A stretch of 64,000 nt of DNA, from contig NZ_UCNW01000008.1 in NCBI RefSeq assembly GCF_900474185.1, positions 620,001-684,000 on the forward strand. Direction: 5' to 3'. Below the pieces are notes generated by a model. It searched no databases and was not told where the DNA came from. It saw only the letters and a program-made list of their open reading frames with translations. Shown piece by piece: positions 8,375-17,944 of this stretch. How positions within the stretch are numbered: position 1 is the first letter of the stretch; each line of letters opens with the position of its first letter. The position numbers and the translations under genes were made by a program. Source of the stretch: Synechococcus sp. UW69 (GTDB lineage Bacteria; Cyanobacteriota; Cyanobacteriia; PCC-6307; Cyanobiaceae).

Positions 8375-9431
8375 CGCCGAAGGGATTAACGGCGCGGGAC
8401 ATCTCTTCATAGGCCGTGGGATCCCCAAGCAGGCGCGAGGTCTCTTCCACAATCACATCGGGATCGGTGCCCACCAGCCGAGCCGTTCCCGCATCAACGG
8501 CCTCCGGCCGCTCCGTGGTTCGCCGCAAGACCAGAACAGGTTTGCCGAGCGCAGGAGCTTCCTCCTGGAGACCACCGGAATCGGTCAGCAGCAGGCAGCA
8601 GCCTTTCATCGCCGCAACAAGCCGGTCGTAATCCAAAGGTTCGGTCAGAACGACACGGGGATGACTCCCCAGAAGAGCTTGCAATGGCTCACGCACCGTT
8701 GGATTGCGATGCATGGGCAGCAGGAGGGCCGTGTCGGGGTATCGATCCAGCACCTGCAGCATGCCTGCAGCGATGTCATGGAGACGATCACCCCAATTCT
8801 CCCGCCGATGCACGGTGGCCAGGATCACCCTCTGTTGGGCCCAGTCGAGTCCATCGAACTGGATATCCGGCGCCGATTCCGCCATCAGCAACAACGCATC
8901 GATCACTGTGTTTCCAGTCACGGAGATCTCCCCGACAACACCGGATGCTTTCAAATTGGTTTCCGCCTTAGCCGTTGGCGCGAAGTGAAGTGACGCAATC
9001 TGAGAGAGCAGTCGACGATTGGCTTCTTCAGGGAAGGGGTCCAGAAGATTGTCGGTCCGCAGACCAGCCTCCACATGCCCAACCGGAATCTGCTCGTAAA
9101 ACGCTGCCAGGCCAGCGGCAAAGGCCGTGGTGGTATCCCCTTGAACCAGGACCAACTGCGGGGGATAGGCCTGAAAGTCTTCACGCAGCCCTTGAAGCGC
9201 TGCACAGGTGACGTGCGTCAGGGTTTGGCGGGGCGCCATCAGGTTGAGATCCTGATCAGCTTGGAGATGAAATAGATCCATCACCTGGGCCACCATTTCA
9301 CGGTGCTGACCAGTCAGGACGACCCGAGTCTTCAGCGCATTACAGGCCTGGAACATCCGGATCACCGGAGCCAGCTTGATCGCCTCCGGACGCGTTCCCA
9401 GAACGATCGTGACGCGGGGCTGTTCAGCCAT
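8319..9431 (-). CDS. wecB: UDP-N-acetylglucosamine 2-epimerase (non-hydrolysing)
   Basis: 370 aa, the usual length. It has the N-terminal TIVLGTRPEAIKLAP, the VQGDTTT and HVEAGLRT motifs with the catalytic Asp, Glu and His region, TVHRREN, and the UDP-binding LLTDSGGLQEE. It converts UDP-GlcNAc to UDP-ManNAc for surface polysaccharides. First gene of a minus-strand operon (wecB, DUF1643, 81 aa ORF, antiporter). No other ManNAc pathway gene is adjacent; an orphan nanE lies at 29.5 kb. Confidence 0.95.
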   Translation of the reverse strand: MAEQPRVTIVLGTRPEAIKLAPVIRMFQACNALKTRVVLTGQHREMVAQVMDLFHLQADQDLNLMAPRQTLTHVTCAALQGLREDFQAYPPQLVLVQGDTTTAFAAGLAAFYEQIPVGHVEAGLRTDNLLDPFPEEANRRLLSQIASLHFAPTAKAETNLKASGVVGEISVTGNTVIDALLLMAESAPDIQFDGLDWAQQRVILATVHRRENWGDRLHDIAAGMLQVLDRYPDTALLLPMHRNPTVREPLQALLGSHPRVVLTEPLDYDRLVAAMKGCCLLLTDSGGLQEEAPALGKPVLVLRRTTERPEAVDAGTARLVGTDPDVIVEETSRLLGDPTAYEEMSRAVNPFGDGHASERILERSCRHLGV

Positions 9432-9481
9432 TCCATCCAGACGGACCGCTGGAGTTTACGGGCGTCAACCCGGAGAGAACA

Positions 9482-10735
9482 GTGAGAAAACCTTGCCAGC
9501 CTCAGCATCGGGACGATCCTGAAGGGAAATCTCTCGCCATCACCGTGGCTCAGCCGGTTTTCCCCCCCAGCTTCCCGCCGCGCCCGACGTCAGACCGGAC
9601 CTCTAAGACGTCAGTACGGAGCCCTGCAGTGACTCCGGTCATCCAGAGCCCAGGGCCGAAAGCGGCGAAGGATGGTTCTCCAAGCCTGGAAGAGATCGTT
9701 CGCATCGCCCATGAAGCCGGCCATTCCGATGTGCACCTGGGGGTTGGAGAAGTCCCGCGCTACCGAGCCCGAGGGGACATCCAGGGCACGGAATGGCCCG
9801 TGACCGATGCCGATGTTTTTCAGGGATGGCTCCAGGAAATCCTGACGCCTCAGCAAATCGATGCCTTCATCAGCGACAAGGAATTTGACGGCTCCCATGC
9901 TTTCGCCTTCGTGCGCGTGCGCATCAACCTGATGGATTCGCTGCGGGGGCCGGCAATGGTGCTGCGCCTGATTCCGCAGACAATCCTCAGCATGGAGCAG
10001 CTGAATCTCCCAAGCGTGCTGGAAGGTCTCGCGGCCCGTCCGAAGGGACTGATCCTGGTGACTGGACCGACAGGGTCTGGCAAGAGCACAACGCTGGCGG
10101 CCATGATCGATTGGATCAACCGCAACGAAGCTCGACACATCCTCACGATCGAGGACCCCGTGGAATTCGTGCACGAAAGTCGTAAGTCCCTCATCCGTCA
10201 TCGCGAAGTGGGGTTGCACACGCTGAAGTTCCACAACGCATTACGGGCTGCCTTGCGGGAAGACCCGGATGTGATCTTGGTGGGCGAAATTAGGGATCAA
10301 GAAACGCTATCCACGGCGCTCGAAGCCGCGCAGACCGGCCATCTGGTCTTCGGAACGCTTCACACCAATTCAGCGGTCAAGACCGTGGAACGGGTCCTTG
10401 GCATGTATCCCCCTGAAGAGCAAGAGAGCGTGCGCCGGTCGTTGTCAGAGGCACTGATCGGAGTGATTGCCCAGGGACTGATCAAGACCACCGATGGGAA
10501 GCGGGCGGCTTATCACGACATCCTGATCAACACAGACGCCTGCAAGGACTACATCCAGCGGGGGGCCCTCGATGAGGTGGAGGAAATCATGGAACGCAGC
10601 GGCTTCGACGGGATGGTGACGACCAATCAATCCCTTCTTGCCCTGGTGGAGGCGGATCGCATCGAGGGAGATCAGGCTGTTGCCGTGAGCCTCAAACCCA
10701 ATGAGCTAGCTCAAGCCCTACGGGGCCGGAGCTGA
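9482..10735 (+). CDS. pilT: Type IV pilus retraction ATPase PilT
   Basis: 417 aa from GTG 9482. A Pro/Ser-rich leader of about 65 residues precedes the PilT core, so the true start may be a later GTG. The core has Walker A GPTGSGKST near residue 197, the Asp box ILTIEDPVE, Walker B ALREDPDVILVGEIRD, and the His-box GTLHTNSAVKTVERVLGMYP, all typical of PilT rather than PilB. It powers pilus retraction at the inner membrane. It stands alone here, convergent on hli with no gap (stop codons share the palindrome TGATCA). Confidence 0.92.
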   Translation: MRKPCQPQHRDDPEGKSLAITVAQPVFPPSFPPRPTSDRTSKTSVRSPAVTPVIQSPGPKAAKDGSPSLEEIVRIAHEAGHSDVHLGVGEVPRYRARGDIQGTEWPVTDADVFQGWLQEILTPQQIDAFISDKEFDGSHAFAFVRVRINLMDSLRGPAMVLRLIPQTILSMEQLNLPSVLEGLAARPKGLILVTGPTGSGKSTTLAAMIDWINRNEARHILTIEDPVEFVHESRKSLIRHREVGLHTLKFHNALRAALREDPDVILVGEIRDQETLSTALEAAQTGHLVFGTLHTNSAVKTVERVLGMYPPEEQESVRRSLSEALIGVIAQGLIKTTDGKRAAYHDILINTDACKDYIQRGALDEVEEIMERSGFDGMVTTNQSLLALVEADRIEGDQAVAVSLKPNELAQALRGRS

Positions 10736-10939
10736 TCAGCCTCCGCTGAACACGCGAACCAGCAGAACGACAGCGATCCCGGCAGACAGGCCGATCATCG
10801 CCAGGCGACCGTTCCAGATCTCAGCCTGAGGAGTGAAGCCCCGCTTCCAAGCATTCAGTTCTTCAGCCTCCACTGGCGCCGGGGAATCTGATCTGGATTC
10901 GGGTTGGTCCACGACGCTGGTGCCGAAGAGTGGGCACAA
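10736..10939 (-). CDS. hli: High-light-inducible protein (HLIP/Scp)
   Basis: 67 aa from TTG 10939; GTG 10912 (58 aa) is an alternative and neither has a good ribosome-binding site. The single membrane helix carries the chlorophyll-binding signature EIWNGRLAMIG followed by a hydrophobic stretch ending in VFSGG. HLIPs are one-helix relatives of plant LHC proteins that bind chlorophyll and carotenoid and protect photosystem assembly under high light. It lies downstream of tsaD on the same strand. Confidence 0.93.
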   Translation of the reverse strand: MCPLFGTSVVDQPESRSDSPAPVEAEELNAWKRGFTPQAEIWNGRLAMIGLSAGIAVVLLVRVFSGG

Positions 10940-10954
10940 GCCTAAAAGGCTTTC

Positions 10955-12028
10955 TTAAAAGGGTGGATCTGTTGCATAAAGAGCATTGGCCTGGTCCAAG
11001 GGCCAGCGAGGGGCGACCCCGGATTCAAGAGACGTCGAGCCTGTGTTCTGGCTCAGGCGCATCAAGGCCGCTGCACCGATCATCGCGGCGTTGTCTGTGC
11101 AGTACGCGAGAGGAGCGATTGAGACAGCAATTCCCCGCTCCTGCCCGCGTTCAAGCATGCACTGGCGCAGGCGGCGGTTCGCCGCGACACCGCCCACCAT
11201 CACCAGTTGGCCAACACCATGGTCTTCAGCACAGCGGAGGCTGCGCTGCACAAGAACATCGGCCACCACCTGTTCGAAGCTGGCGGCCAGGTCTGCAAGA
11301 GGCAGTGGATCCGCTGTCTGTCGGAGTGTTTCGACCGTGCGGAGCATGGCGGTCTTGAGCCCACTAAACGAAAAGTCGTAGGGATGGAACCCCCCGCCGG
11401 GCAATGAAATCCGACCCTTAGGCAACTTGAAACATGTTGGATCACCCGTTTCAGCAACGGCCTGAATAGCTGGGCCTCCGGGGTAACCAAGATCCAGTAA
11501 GCGAGCCACCTTGTCGAAGGCTTCGCCAGCGGCATCGTCATGACTTCGACCAAGACGCTTCATGCCCCCGTCAACGGCCACAAAAATCAGTTCGGTGTGA
11601 CCTCCACTGACCAGCAGCACCAGATAGGGAGCCTGAGGAGGGTCCTCTCCAAGCATCACCGAGGCCAGATGGCCCTCCAGATGGTGGATGCCAAGAAAGG
11701 GACGCCGGTGCAATGCCGCCAGAGTGCGGCCGGTCACCGACGCCACCATCAGAGCCCCGGCCAACCCCGGCGTGATCGTGGCTGCAATGGCATCCAGCTG
11801 ACCCAAGGCCAGACCAGCCTCATCAACAACCGCCGCAATCAACCCAGGCAGGGCCTCAACATGGCGACGGGAGGCGATTTCTGGCACAACGCCACCCCAG
11901 CGAGCGTGCTCCTCCACCTGGGATGCAATCCGTGAGGCCAGCACTTCAATCCGACCGTCGTCATCACGACGAAGAACCGCAGCAGCGGACTCGTCACAAC
12001 TTGTTTCGAGGGCAAGCACCGCATGCAT
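10955..12028 (-). CDS. tsaD: tRNA N6-threonylcarbamoyladenosine transferase TsaD
   Basis: 357 aa, full length. The ASKHA fold features are [10 protein letters not shown] at the start, the iron-binding histidines in [15 protein letters not shown], and [10 protein letters not shown] near the end. It transfers the threonylcarbamoyl group to A37 of ANN-reading tRNAs with TsaB/E and TsaC, none of which is in this window. It diverges from psaF. Confidence 0.96.
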   Translation of the reverse strand: MHAVLALETSCDESAAAVLRRDDDGRIEVLASRIASQVEEHARWGGVVPEIASRRHVEALPGLIAAVVDEAGLALGQLDAIAATITPGLAGALMVASVTGRTLAALHRRPFLGIHHLEGHLASVMLGEDPPQAPYLVLLVSGGHTELIFVAVDGGMKRLGRSHDDAAGEAFDKVARLLDLGYPGGPAIQAVAETGDPTCFKLPKGRISLPGGGFHPYDFSFSGLKTAMLRTVETLRQTADPLPLADLAASFEQVVADVLVQRSLRCAEDHGVGQLVMVGGVAANRRLRQCMLERGQERGIAVSIAPLAYCTDNAAMIGAAALMRLSQNTGSTSLESGVAPRWPLDQANALYATDPPF

Positions 12029-12105
12029 CGAAGTGATGCCCCTCCCCTACTCTCCGACTTGTGACATCTTGCCCTTTCGGGGCACCGTTCAGAGGAATCG
12101 TTCCG

Positions 12106-12582
12106 ATGCGTCGTCTCTTCGCCGTCGTGCTTTCAGCACTCCTGGTGTTCGGCTTCGCCCCCGTCGCGAAGGCGGATGTGGCTGGCCTCACACCTTGCTC
12201 AGAAAGTGCTCGCTTCCAGCAGCGTGCAGCTGCTGCCACAACGCCTCAGGCCAAAGCTCGCTTCGAGATGTACAGCAAAGCATCTTGTGGAGCAGATGGA
12301 CTTCCCCATCTGATCGTTGATGGTCGCTGGAGCCATGCCGGGGATTTTGTCTATCCCGGGATCATGTTCCTGTACATCACCGGATGCATTGGTTGGGCTG
12401 GTCGTGAGTACCTGAAAGCCACCCGCGGCAAAAATGCCGCCAACTACGAAATTTTCATCGATCGCAGCATCGCCATCAAGAGCCTTTTGGCAGCAGCCAC
12501 TTGGCCGCTGGCTGCTTTTGGTGAATTCACCAGCGGCAAGCTGCTCGAAGACGACAGCAAGGTGACTGTTTCACCTCGCTGA
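12106..12582 (+). CDS. psaF: Photosystem I subunit III
   Basis: 158 aa including a signal peptide of about 23 residues (hydrophobic core [16 protein letters not shown], cleavage after AKA). The lumenal part begins DVAGLTPC, with a Cys pair (TPC and ASCG), and the membrane helix follows at [15 protein letters not shown]. PsaF is the lumenal docking subunit of PSI. ATG 12106 is chosen because it begins the signal peptide; a weak GAGG lies upstream. psaJ follows after 32 nt, the standard psaFJ operon. Confidence 0.97.
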   Translation: MRRLFAVVLSALLVFGFAPVAKADVAGLTPCSESARFQQRAAAATTPQAKARFEMYSKASCGADGLPHLIVDGRWSHAGDFVYPGIMFLYITGCIGWAGREYLKATRGKNAANYEIFIDRSIAIKSLLAAATWPLAAFGEFTSGKLLEDDSKVTVSPR

Positions 12583-12614
12583 TTAATACGACTTCAAACA
12601 TTGCCTTCTCAGAA

Positions 12615-12731
12615 ATGAACAAATTTCTTACAGCCGCACCTGTCGTTGCAGCCATCTGGTTCACAGCCACTGCTGGAATCCTGATCGAGTGGAATCGCTT
12701 CTTCCCCGATCTTCTGTTTCACCCAATGTGA
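12615..12731 (+). CDS. psaJ: Photosystem I subunit IX
   Basis: A 38 aa gene, easily missed because of its size. Translation starts [20 protein letters not shown] and ends LLFHPM, with one membrane helix and the conserved [12 protein letters not shown] segment of PsaJ, which contributes to binding chlorophylls next to PsaF. It is the second gene of the psaFJ operon and is followed by an intrinsic terminator. Confidence 0.97.
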   Translation: MNKFLTAAPVVAAIWFTATAGILIEWNRFFPDLLFHPM

Positions 12732-12758
12732 TTCACCTGGTGAACTTTCACCTACGTA

Positions 12759-12782
12759 GGGAACCTTCGGGTTCCCTTTTTT
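12759..12782 (+). terminator. Rho-independent terminator of psaF-psaJ
   Basis: GGGAACC (12759-12765), loop TTCG, GGTTCCC (12770-12776), then six T. It is 27 nt after the psaJ stop and separates it from the convergent gmk. Confidence 0.93.
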
Positions 12783-12830
12783 ATGTCTTGAACGTTCCAA
12801 GCAGCAACGTTCAAGACAGCAACGTCGGGA

Positions 12831-13388
12831 TCAGCTCAACTCCATCAGCGTCTCCACCTGCTGCAAAGCTGATTCAAGATCATCGTTGGTCACGACAGCA
12901 TCGAATTCATGTTGAGCTTTGAGCTCCTCTTGAGCCCTGATCAAGCGGCGCTCAATGGCCTGCTCAGAGTCGGTTCCTCGCCCACGAATCCGTCGCTCCA
13001 ATTCCTCAAAGCTGGGGGGAGCCAGAAAAATCTGGAAGCCGTCCGGGAAACTGCGACGCACCTGGCGAGCTCCCTCCAACTCAATCTCCAAGAGCACGGG
13101 GCGCCCCCCAGCCATCTGTTCCTCAACAGGATGGCGAGGTGTGCCATAGCAATTCCCCGCGAATTCCGCCCACTCCAAAAAACCCCCTTCAGCCACCAAG
13201 GCCTCAAAAGCAGCACGGCTGTGGAAGAAGTAGTTGATGCCGTCCTGCTCGCCCTGACGCGGGGAACGGGTGGTTGCCGAGACAGACAACCAGATCTTGG
13301 GATGGCGTTCCAGAAGCTGGTTCACCAGCGTTCCCTTGCCGACACCGCTCGGCCCCGTGATCAAGGTGAGCTTTCCACTGGTGGACAT
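12831..13388 (-). CDS. gmk: Guanylate kinase
   Basis: 185 aa from ATG 13388. It has the P-loop [10 protein letters not shown], the GMP-binding [13 protein letters not shown] and Tyr in INYFF, and the lid Arg residues in [10 protein letters not shown]. It phosphorylates GMP to GDP. The longer frame to 13427 adds 13 residues that do not belong to the fold. Divergent from rqcH with a short shared promoter region. Confidence 0.95.
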   Translation of the reverse strand: MSTSGKLTLITGPSGVGKGTLVNQLLERHPKIWLSVSATTRSPRQGEQDGINYFFHSRAAFEALVAEGGFLEWAEFAGNCYGTPRHPVEEQMAGGRPVLLEIELEGARQVRRSFPDGFQIFLAPPSFEELERRIRGRGTDSEQAIERRLIRAQEELKAQHEFDAVVTNDDLESALQQVETLMELS

Positions 13389-13474
13389 CGCGGCGTCTGC
13401 GTGGGTCAGCAGAGTAGGAAGCACCACTGCCGCACCCGGTGCTCCCGGTGATCGCCTCCACCAGCCTTCAGCCC

Positions 13475-15154
13475 ATGGATCTCACCACGCTTCGCGCGGT
13501 GCTCTGGGATCTGCGTCCAAGGCTGGTGCCCAGCCGTTTCGAAAAGGCCCAACAACCTGACCCGGGAACGATTCAACTGGGCTGTCGCAGCCTGAAAGGG
13601 ATGGTATGGCTGGAACTCAGCTGGCAAGCCGAGGCACCTCGGCTGGTCGAGGTCAACCCTCCACCGCGCAGCGGCAGCGGCAGCACCTTCGCGCAACAGT
13701 TGCAGCACAGCCTCCGTCAGCTGGCTCTCGTCGAACTCCACCAAAGCGGATTTGAGCGAGTCGTGGAATTCCGTTTCGCCCAGCGTCCGGGTGAACCGAT
13801 TCACAGGATCCTCGTGCTTGAGCTGATGGGACGGCACAGCAACCTGCTGCTCCTCGATGAGCAACGCCGCATCATTGCTCTGGGAAGACAGGTTCGTGAG
13901 CATCAATCCCGCGTGCGCCCTCTCTCAACCGGCGATTCCTACAGCCCACCACCAACCCTTCAGGGCTTGGCACCCGATCGAACGGAAAGCTTTGAACGCT
14001 GGCAGGCTCGACTCTCTCTCGTCCCGATCCCACTGCGCAAGGCCTTTCAGCAGACCTACCAGGGCATTAGTCCAGCCCTGGCAGCACAGCTCGCCGGTGA
14101 CAACCTGAACAAACCCGTGGACACCCTGGAGACCAACCAGTGGCGAGACCTCTATGAACGCTGGTGTCTGTGGTTGGACCAACTCCACCTTGAACAGTTC
14201 GCCCTCGTGGTTGAAAACGACGGGCGCTACAGGGTGTGGGGATCTCCCGATGCTGGTGTCAACCCACAACCCTCGTTAGCTCTCAAGCTGGGTTCTCTTC
14301 ACCAGCAGTGCCTGGAACATCGCGCCTTGGCCAGGGTCAGCCATGAGCTACGACAACGCTTGGAGCGATGGCGAAGCAAAGAACAAACTGCCCACGATGA
14401 CCAACGCCATCGCCTCGAGGCCACCGACGGACACGGGGTCCTTCAGAGCCAGGCGGATGCTCTCCTCTGCCTTGGCAACCCAAGCCGAGACCAGGTGGAT
14501 GAAGCCCAATCGCTGTATCGCCGTGCCAAAAAACTGCGACGATCACGCCCGATCCTCGAGCAACGGCTTGAGCACCATCAGCAACGTCTTCAACTGATCA
14601 GTGAGAGCGAAACGTTTATCGAGGATCAACTGAGCGCGGAATGGCAGGACTACAAGGCACGACTCTCCGCCCTGAATGATCTGCGGGAGGAGCTCGAACA
14701 ACTGTTGACGCCCAAGGAGCGCCGTCGCGATGCTCGACTGCAGCGTCGACAAGATCAGCCCAGTCCTCTGGAACTGATCACCCCAGGACGGCTCACGGTT
14801 CAGGTGGGGCGAAACCATCGCCAGAACGACTGGATTTCTCTTCGCCAGGCCCGAAGCGGTGACCTCTGGTTCCATGCCCAGGAATGTCCAGGAAGTCATG
14901 TGGTGCTGAAAAGCTCCAACGGACTTGCCGACGAAGCAGATCTGGCCATGGCGACGGATCTGGCCGCCTATTTCAGTCGAGCTCGTGGCAACAAGCAGGT
15001 GGCGGTGGTGATGGTTCCAACCGATCAACTGCAACGGATTCCCGGTGCCGCCCCAGGCACAGTGCGCCATGGTCAAGCCGAAATCCGCTGGGGTGAACCC
15101 CAGCGAGCGGAACAACGGCTGCTTGCCCCTAGCCTGAGCCCACAATCGGGCTGA
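13475..15154 (+). CDS. rqcH: RqcH / NFACT-family ribosome quality control protein
   Basis: 559 aa from ATG 13475; an in-frame GTG 13439 is possible. The N-terminal NFACT domain has [14 protein letters not shown] near residue 115; helix-hairpin and coiled-coil regions follow, and the C-terminal NFACT-R domain carries [18 protein letters not shown]. By homology to Bacillus RqcH it binds obstructed 50S subunits and adds Ala tails to stalled peptides. Earlier annotations call this family fibronectin-binding. The DR pair important in Bacillus RqcH appears as ER here (FERVVEF). Confidence 0.88.
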   Translation: MDLTTLRAVLWDLRPRLVPSRFEKAQQPDPGTIQLGCRSLKGMVWLELSWQAEAPRLVEVNPPPRSGSGSTFAQQLQHSLRQLALVELHQSGFERVVEFRFAQRPGEPIHRILVLELMGRHSNLLLLDEQRRIIALGRQVREHQSRVRPLSTGDSYSPPPTLQGLAPDRTESFERWQARLSLVPIPLRKAFQQTYQGISPALAAQLAGDNLNKPVDTLETNQWRDLYERWCLWLDQLHLEQFALVVENDGRYRVWGSPDAGVNPQPSLALKLGSLHQQCLEHRALARVSHELRQRLERWRSKEQTAHDDQRHRLEATDGHGVLQSQADALLCLGNPSRDQVDEAQSLYRRAKKLRRSRPILEQRLEHHQQRLQLISESETFIEDQLSAEWQDYKARLSALNDLREELEQLLTPKERRRDARLQRRQDQPSPLELITPGRLTVQVGRNHRQNDWISLRQARSGDLWFHAQECPGSHVVLKSSNGLADEADLAMATDLAAYFSRARGNKQVAVVMVPTDQLQRIPGAAPGTVRHGQAEIRWGEPQRAEQRLLAPSLSPQSG

Positions 15155-15180
15155 CCTGTTGCGCCGCCCGACCCGCGTCC

Positions 15181-15984
15181 GTGTCTGAGCGCCCCGACGG
15201 TCCCCCAGCCTTGCAGCCACCACCACCCATTCGCATTGGGAGGGCTCCTGGTGATGCTGATCTGCCGAATGAGGTGGAGATGCCCCTGGTGGACCACCTG
15301 GAAGAACTGCGTCAACGCGTGCTGCGCAGCCTGTTGGCCGTAGTGATCGGTGCACTGGTCTGCCTACTGGGCGTCAAGCCGCTGGTGCGGCTGCTCGAGG
15401 CGCCAGCCAGCGGCATTCATTTCCTCCAGCTCGCCCCAGGCGAGTTTCTGTTCGTCTCGCTCAAGGTGGCCGGTTATGCCGGACTCACCTTGGCCCTTCC
15501 CTATGTGCTGTTCCAAATCCTGGCTTTTGTTCTGCCAGGCCTGACAGTCCGCGAACGGCGCCTGATCGCCCCCGCCGTTGCTGGGTCAGCTGTTCTCTTC
15601 ATGGCGGGCTTGGCTTTCGCCTGGTGGGCCCTCGTGCCGGCCGCACTGCGTTTTCTAGTGAGCTACGGCGCCGATGTCGTTGAGCCGCTTTGGTCGATCG
15701 AGCGCTACTTGGACTTTGTTCTTCTGCTGATGCTGGCGACCGGGCTGGCGTTTCAGCTGCCGGTGCTGCAGCTGCTCCTGGGTGCCCTGAGGCTGGTGCG
15801 CTGGCGGCCGATGCTTGGTGCCTGGCGCTGGGTTGTGCTGGGATCCGCCCTTGCTGGAGCCGTGCTGACGCCGTCCACGGATCCCATCACGATGTTGCTT
15901 CTCGCTGGAGCCATCACGGCGCTGTTTCTGATCGGAGTTGGCCTGGTGGCTCTGACCGAATCGCTCAGACCAGAAACTCCTTGA
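15181..15984 (+). CDS. tatC: Sec-independent protein translocase TatC
   Basis: 267 aa from GTG 15181, with six hydrophobic segments. The family signature MPLVDHLEELRQRV sits just before helix 1, preceded by a Pro-rich cytoplasmic leader of about 35 residues. TatC recognises twin-arginine signals at cytoplasmic and thylakoid membranes. Two probable Tat-type substrates are in the window: the Rieske protein (petC) and the lipoprotein at 40803. It converges on the DUF3067 gene with a 20-bp overlap. Confidence 0.95.
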   Translation: MSERPDGPPALQPPPPIRIGRAPGDADLPNEVEMPLVDHLEELRQRVLRSLLAVVIGALVCLLGVKPLVRLLEAPASGIHFLQLAPGEFLFVSLKVAGYAGLTLALPYVLFQILAFVLPGLTVRERRLIAPAVAGSAVLFMAGLAFAWWALVPAALRFLVSYGADVVEPLWSIERYLDFVLLLMLATGLAFQLPVLQLLLGALRLVRWRPMLGAWRWVVLGSALAGAVLTPSTDPITMLLLAGAITALFLIGVGLVALTESLRPETP

Positions 15985-16381
15985 TCAGCGTTTCCGCCTC
16001 TGGTCCTGACGCCTGCAGCGGAAGACTCAGCGCCTTCCCCAGACGCGGTTTATCACGGGTGGAAGCGAGCCAATCCCGCACCTCACCCGCCAAACCAAGA
16101 CGATTCACAACATCCAACACTTCACCGAGATGCTGCCGATAGGCCTCGAGGTCCATTTGAAACGACTGTTGCTCCAGATAGGCCCACATCACCTGGAGGT
16201 ACAAACGGCGGCGTCGAACCACCAGTTGAAGGTCGTAGGTAGCCCGCCAGCGCTGGCGTAGACAGCCAATCACCTCATCGACGCTGATTGGCGGCTGGGG
16301 CACGGCGTTGGTGATTTCAAGCACAGAAGCTGATGCGGCAGGTACAGGAAGACACCAGTCGTTGCAAAGCTTGACAGGCAC
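15965..16381 (-). CDS. DUF3067 family protein
   Basis: 138 aa from ATG 16381, without membrane segments. A core with ISVDEVIGCLRQRW, YLQVMWAYLEQQSF, YRQHLGEVLD and VRDWLA matches the DUF3067 family of cyanobacteria and chloroplasts. The function is not established. The first 25 residues may be untranslated, with a start nearer the ISVDE block. It lies between tatC and petC on the opposite strand, and its 5' end overlaps the putative petC promoter. Confidence 0.8.
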   Translation of the reverse strand: MPVKLCNDWCLPVPAASASVLEITNAVPQPPISVDEVIGCLRQRWRATYDLQLVVRRRRLYLQVMWAYLEQQSFQMDLEAYRQHLGEVLDVVNRLGLAGEVRDWLASTRDKPRLGKALSLPLQASGPEAETLIKEFLV

Positions 16382-16396
16382 TTAAGCATCCATAAT
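16371..16396 (+). promoter_or_regulatory. Possible petC-petA promoter
   Basis: TTGACA at 16371-16376 and CATAAT at 16391-16396, upstream of petC (ATG 16429). The spacing of 14 bp is shorter than the usual 16-18, so the two may not work as a pair. The elements sit across the start of the divergent DUF3067 gene. Confidence 0.3.
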
Positions 16397-16428
16397 GGTC
16401 GGCAATCCGAGCTGGATGAACGTCCGCC

Positions 16429-16965
16429 ATGACCCAACTCTCCTCGAGCGATGTGCCCGGAATGGGTCGTCGGCAGTTCATGAATCTGCTGACGTTTGGC
16501 TCCGTGACCGGTGTGGCCCTTGGAGCCCTTTATCCGGTGGCGAACTACTTCATCCCCCCCAAGGCCGCTGGCAGCGGTGGTGGCACCAGCGCCAAGGATG
16601 AGCTGGGCAATGCAATCACAGCCAGTGGCTGGCTTGCCAGCCACCCCGAAGGTGATCGCAGCCTTGTTCAGGGACTGAAAGGCGATCCGACCTACCTAAT
16701 TGTCGAAGGTGAAGACGCCATCGGCAGCTACGGCATCAATGCCATCTGCACCCACCTCGGCTGTGTCGTTCCTTGGAACAGCGGTGCAAATAAGTTCATG
16801 TGTCCATGCCATGGCAGCCAATACGACGCCACCGGCAAGGTGGTCCGTGGCCCTGCCCCTCTCTCCTTGGCCCTGGCCAACGTCAGCGTTGAGAACGACA
16901 ACGTGTTCATGAGCCAGTGGACCGAAACCGATTTCCGAACTGGTGATAAGCCCTGGTGGGCCTGA
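16429..16965 (+). CDS. petC: Cytochrome b6f Rieske iron-sulfur protein
   Basis: 178 aa. The N-terminal membrane anchor (about residues 20-40) is preceded by GRRQFMN, a twin-arginine-like signal that is not cleaved. A Gly-rich hinge (GSGGG) follows. The 2Fe-2S cluster ligands are in CTHLGC and CPCHGS. The protein moves electrons from plastoquinol to cytochrome f. petA follows; its frame is open from within petC, but the real start is 38 nt past the petC stop. Confidence 0.97.
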   Translation: MTQLSSSDVPGMGRRQFMNLLTFGSVTGVALGALYPVANYFIPPKAAGSGGGTSAKDELGNAITASGWLASHPEGDRSLVQGLKGDPTYLIVEGEDAIGSYGINAICTHLGCVVPWNSGANKFMCPCHGSQYDATGKVVRGPAPLSLALANVSVENDNVFMSQWTETDFRTGDKPWWA

Positions 16966-17003
16966 TCTTTCCCTCCCCTACGCCTGCATCCCCTCACCGT
17001 CCC

Positions 17004-17939
17004 ATGCGTCGTCACCTCTCGCTTCTCCTTGGATCGCTGGTCATCGGACTGGCGCTGCTAATTGCCCCGTCTGCCAGCTGGGCATATCCCTTCTGGGCTC
17101 AACAAAACTACGAAAGCCCCCGGGAAGCCACCGGCAAAATTGTTTGCGCCAACTGCCACCTGGCCAAAAAGCTGACCCAGGCCGAAGTTCCCCAATCAGT
17201 TCTGCCTGACAGCGTCTTCACCGCCAGCGTCAAGATTCCCTATGAGCAGGGTCTTCAGGAAATCGGAGCCGATGGAAGCGACGTAGGCCTCCAGGTCGGC
17301 GCCGTTGTGATGCTTCCCGATGGCTTCACCCTCGCTCCTCAGGACCGCTGGACCGATGAGATCAAGGAGGAAACGGAAGGGGTCTACTTCACTCAATACA
17401 GCGACGACCAGCCGAACATCCTGCTGGTGGGCCCGATTCCAGGTGACCAGCACCAGGAAGTTGTCTTCCCTGTTCTCTCCCCTGATCCAGCCACCGACAG
17501 CAACATCCACTTCGGTAAGTACCAGATCCACGTCGGTGGCAACCGCGGTCGCGGCCAGGTTTATCCCACCGGTGAAAAGAGCAACAACACCATCTTCACA
17601 GCACCAGCAACCGGCACCATCGCCTCTATCGAACCTGGTGACAACGGCGCGAGCGTGGTCAGCATCACCACGGCTGACGGTGAAAGCGTGAACGAAACCA
17701 TTCCTGTCGGGCCCCAAGTTCTGGTCAAGGCTGGCGACAGCATCGAAGCCGGCGCTGCTCTCACCGATGACCCCAATGTGGGCGGCTTCGGTCAAGTGGA
17801 TGCTGAAATTGTTCTCCAGAACCCCGTTCGCATCTACGGATTGCTTGCTTTCTTCGCCGCTGTGGCTCTCGCACAGATCATGTTGGTGCTGAAGAAAAGG
17901 CAGATTGAGAAAGTTCAGGCAGCTGAAGCCAACTTCTGA
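17004..17939 (+). CDS. petA: Cytochrome f (apocytochrome f)
   Basis: 311 aa. A signal peptide with hydrophobic core [16 protein letters not shown] ends at SWA, exposing the mature N-terminal YPFWAQ, whose Tyr amino group is the heme ligand. The heme c motif is CANCH. The small domain and a C-terminal membrane helix ([18 protein letters not shown]) complete the protein, ending in a positively charged KKRQIEKV stretch. ATG 17004 is chosen as the start of the signal peptide. A terminator-like hairpin lies just downstream inside lgt. Confidence 0.98.
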   Translation: MRRHLSLLLGSLVIGLALLIAPSASWAYPFWAQQNYESPREATGKIVCANCHLAKKLTQAEVPQSVLPDSVFTASVKIPYEQGLQEIGADGSDVGLQVGAVVMLPDGFTLAPQDRWTDEIKEETEGVYFTQYSDDQPNILLVGPIPGDQHQEVVFPVLSPDPATDSNIHFGKYQIHVGGNRGRGQVYPTGEKSNNTIFTAPATGTIASIEPGDNGASVVSITTADGESVNETIPVGPQVLVKAGDSIEAGAALTDDPNVGGFGQVDAEIVLQNPVRIYGLLAFFAAVALAQIMLVLKKRQIEKVQAAEANF

Positions 17940-17944
17940 TTTCT

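Noticed and set aside
10937-10952. Short AAGCCT/AGGCTT hairpin between tsaD and hli
   Set aside because: Six-base stem without a T run on the transcribed strand; too weak for a terminator call.
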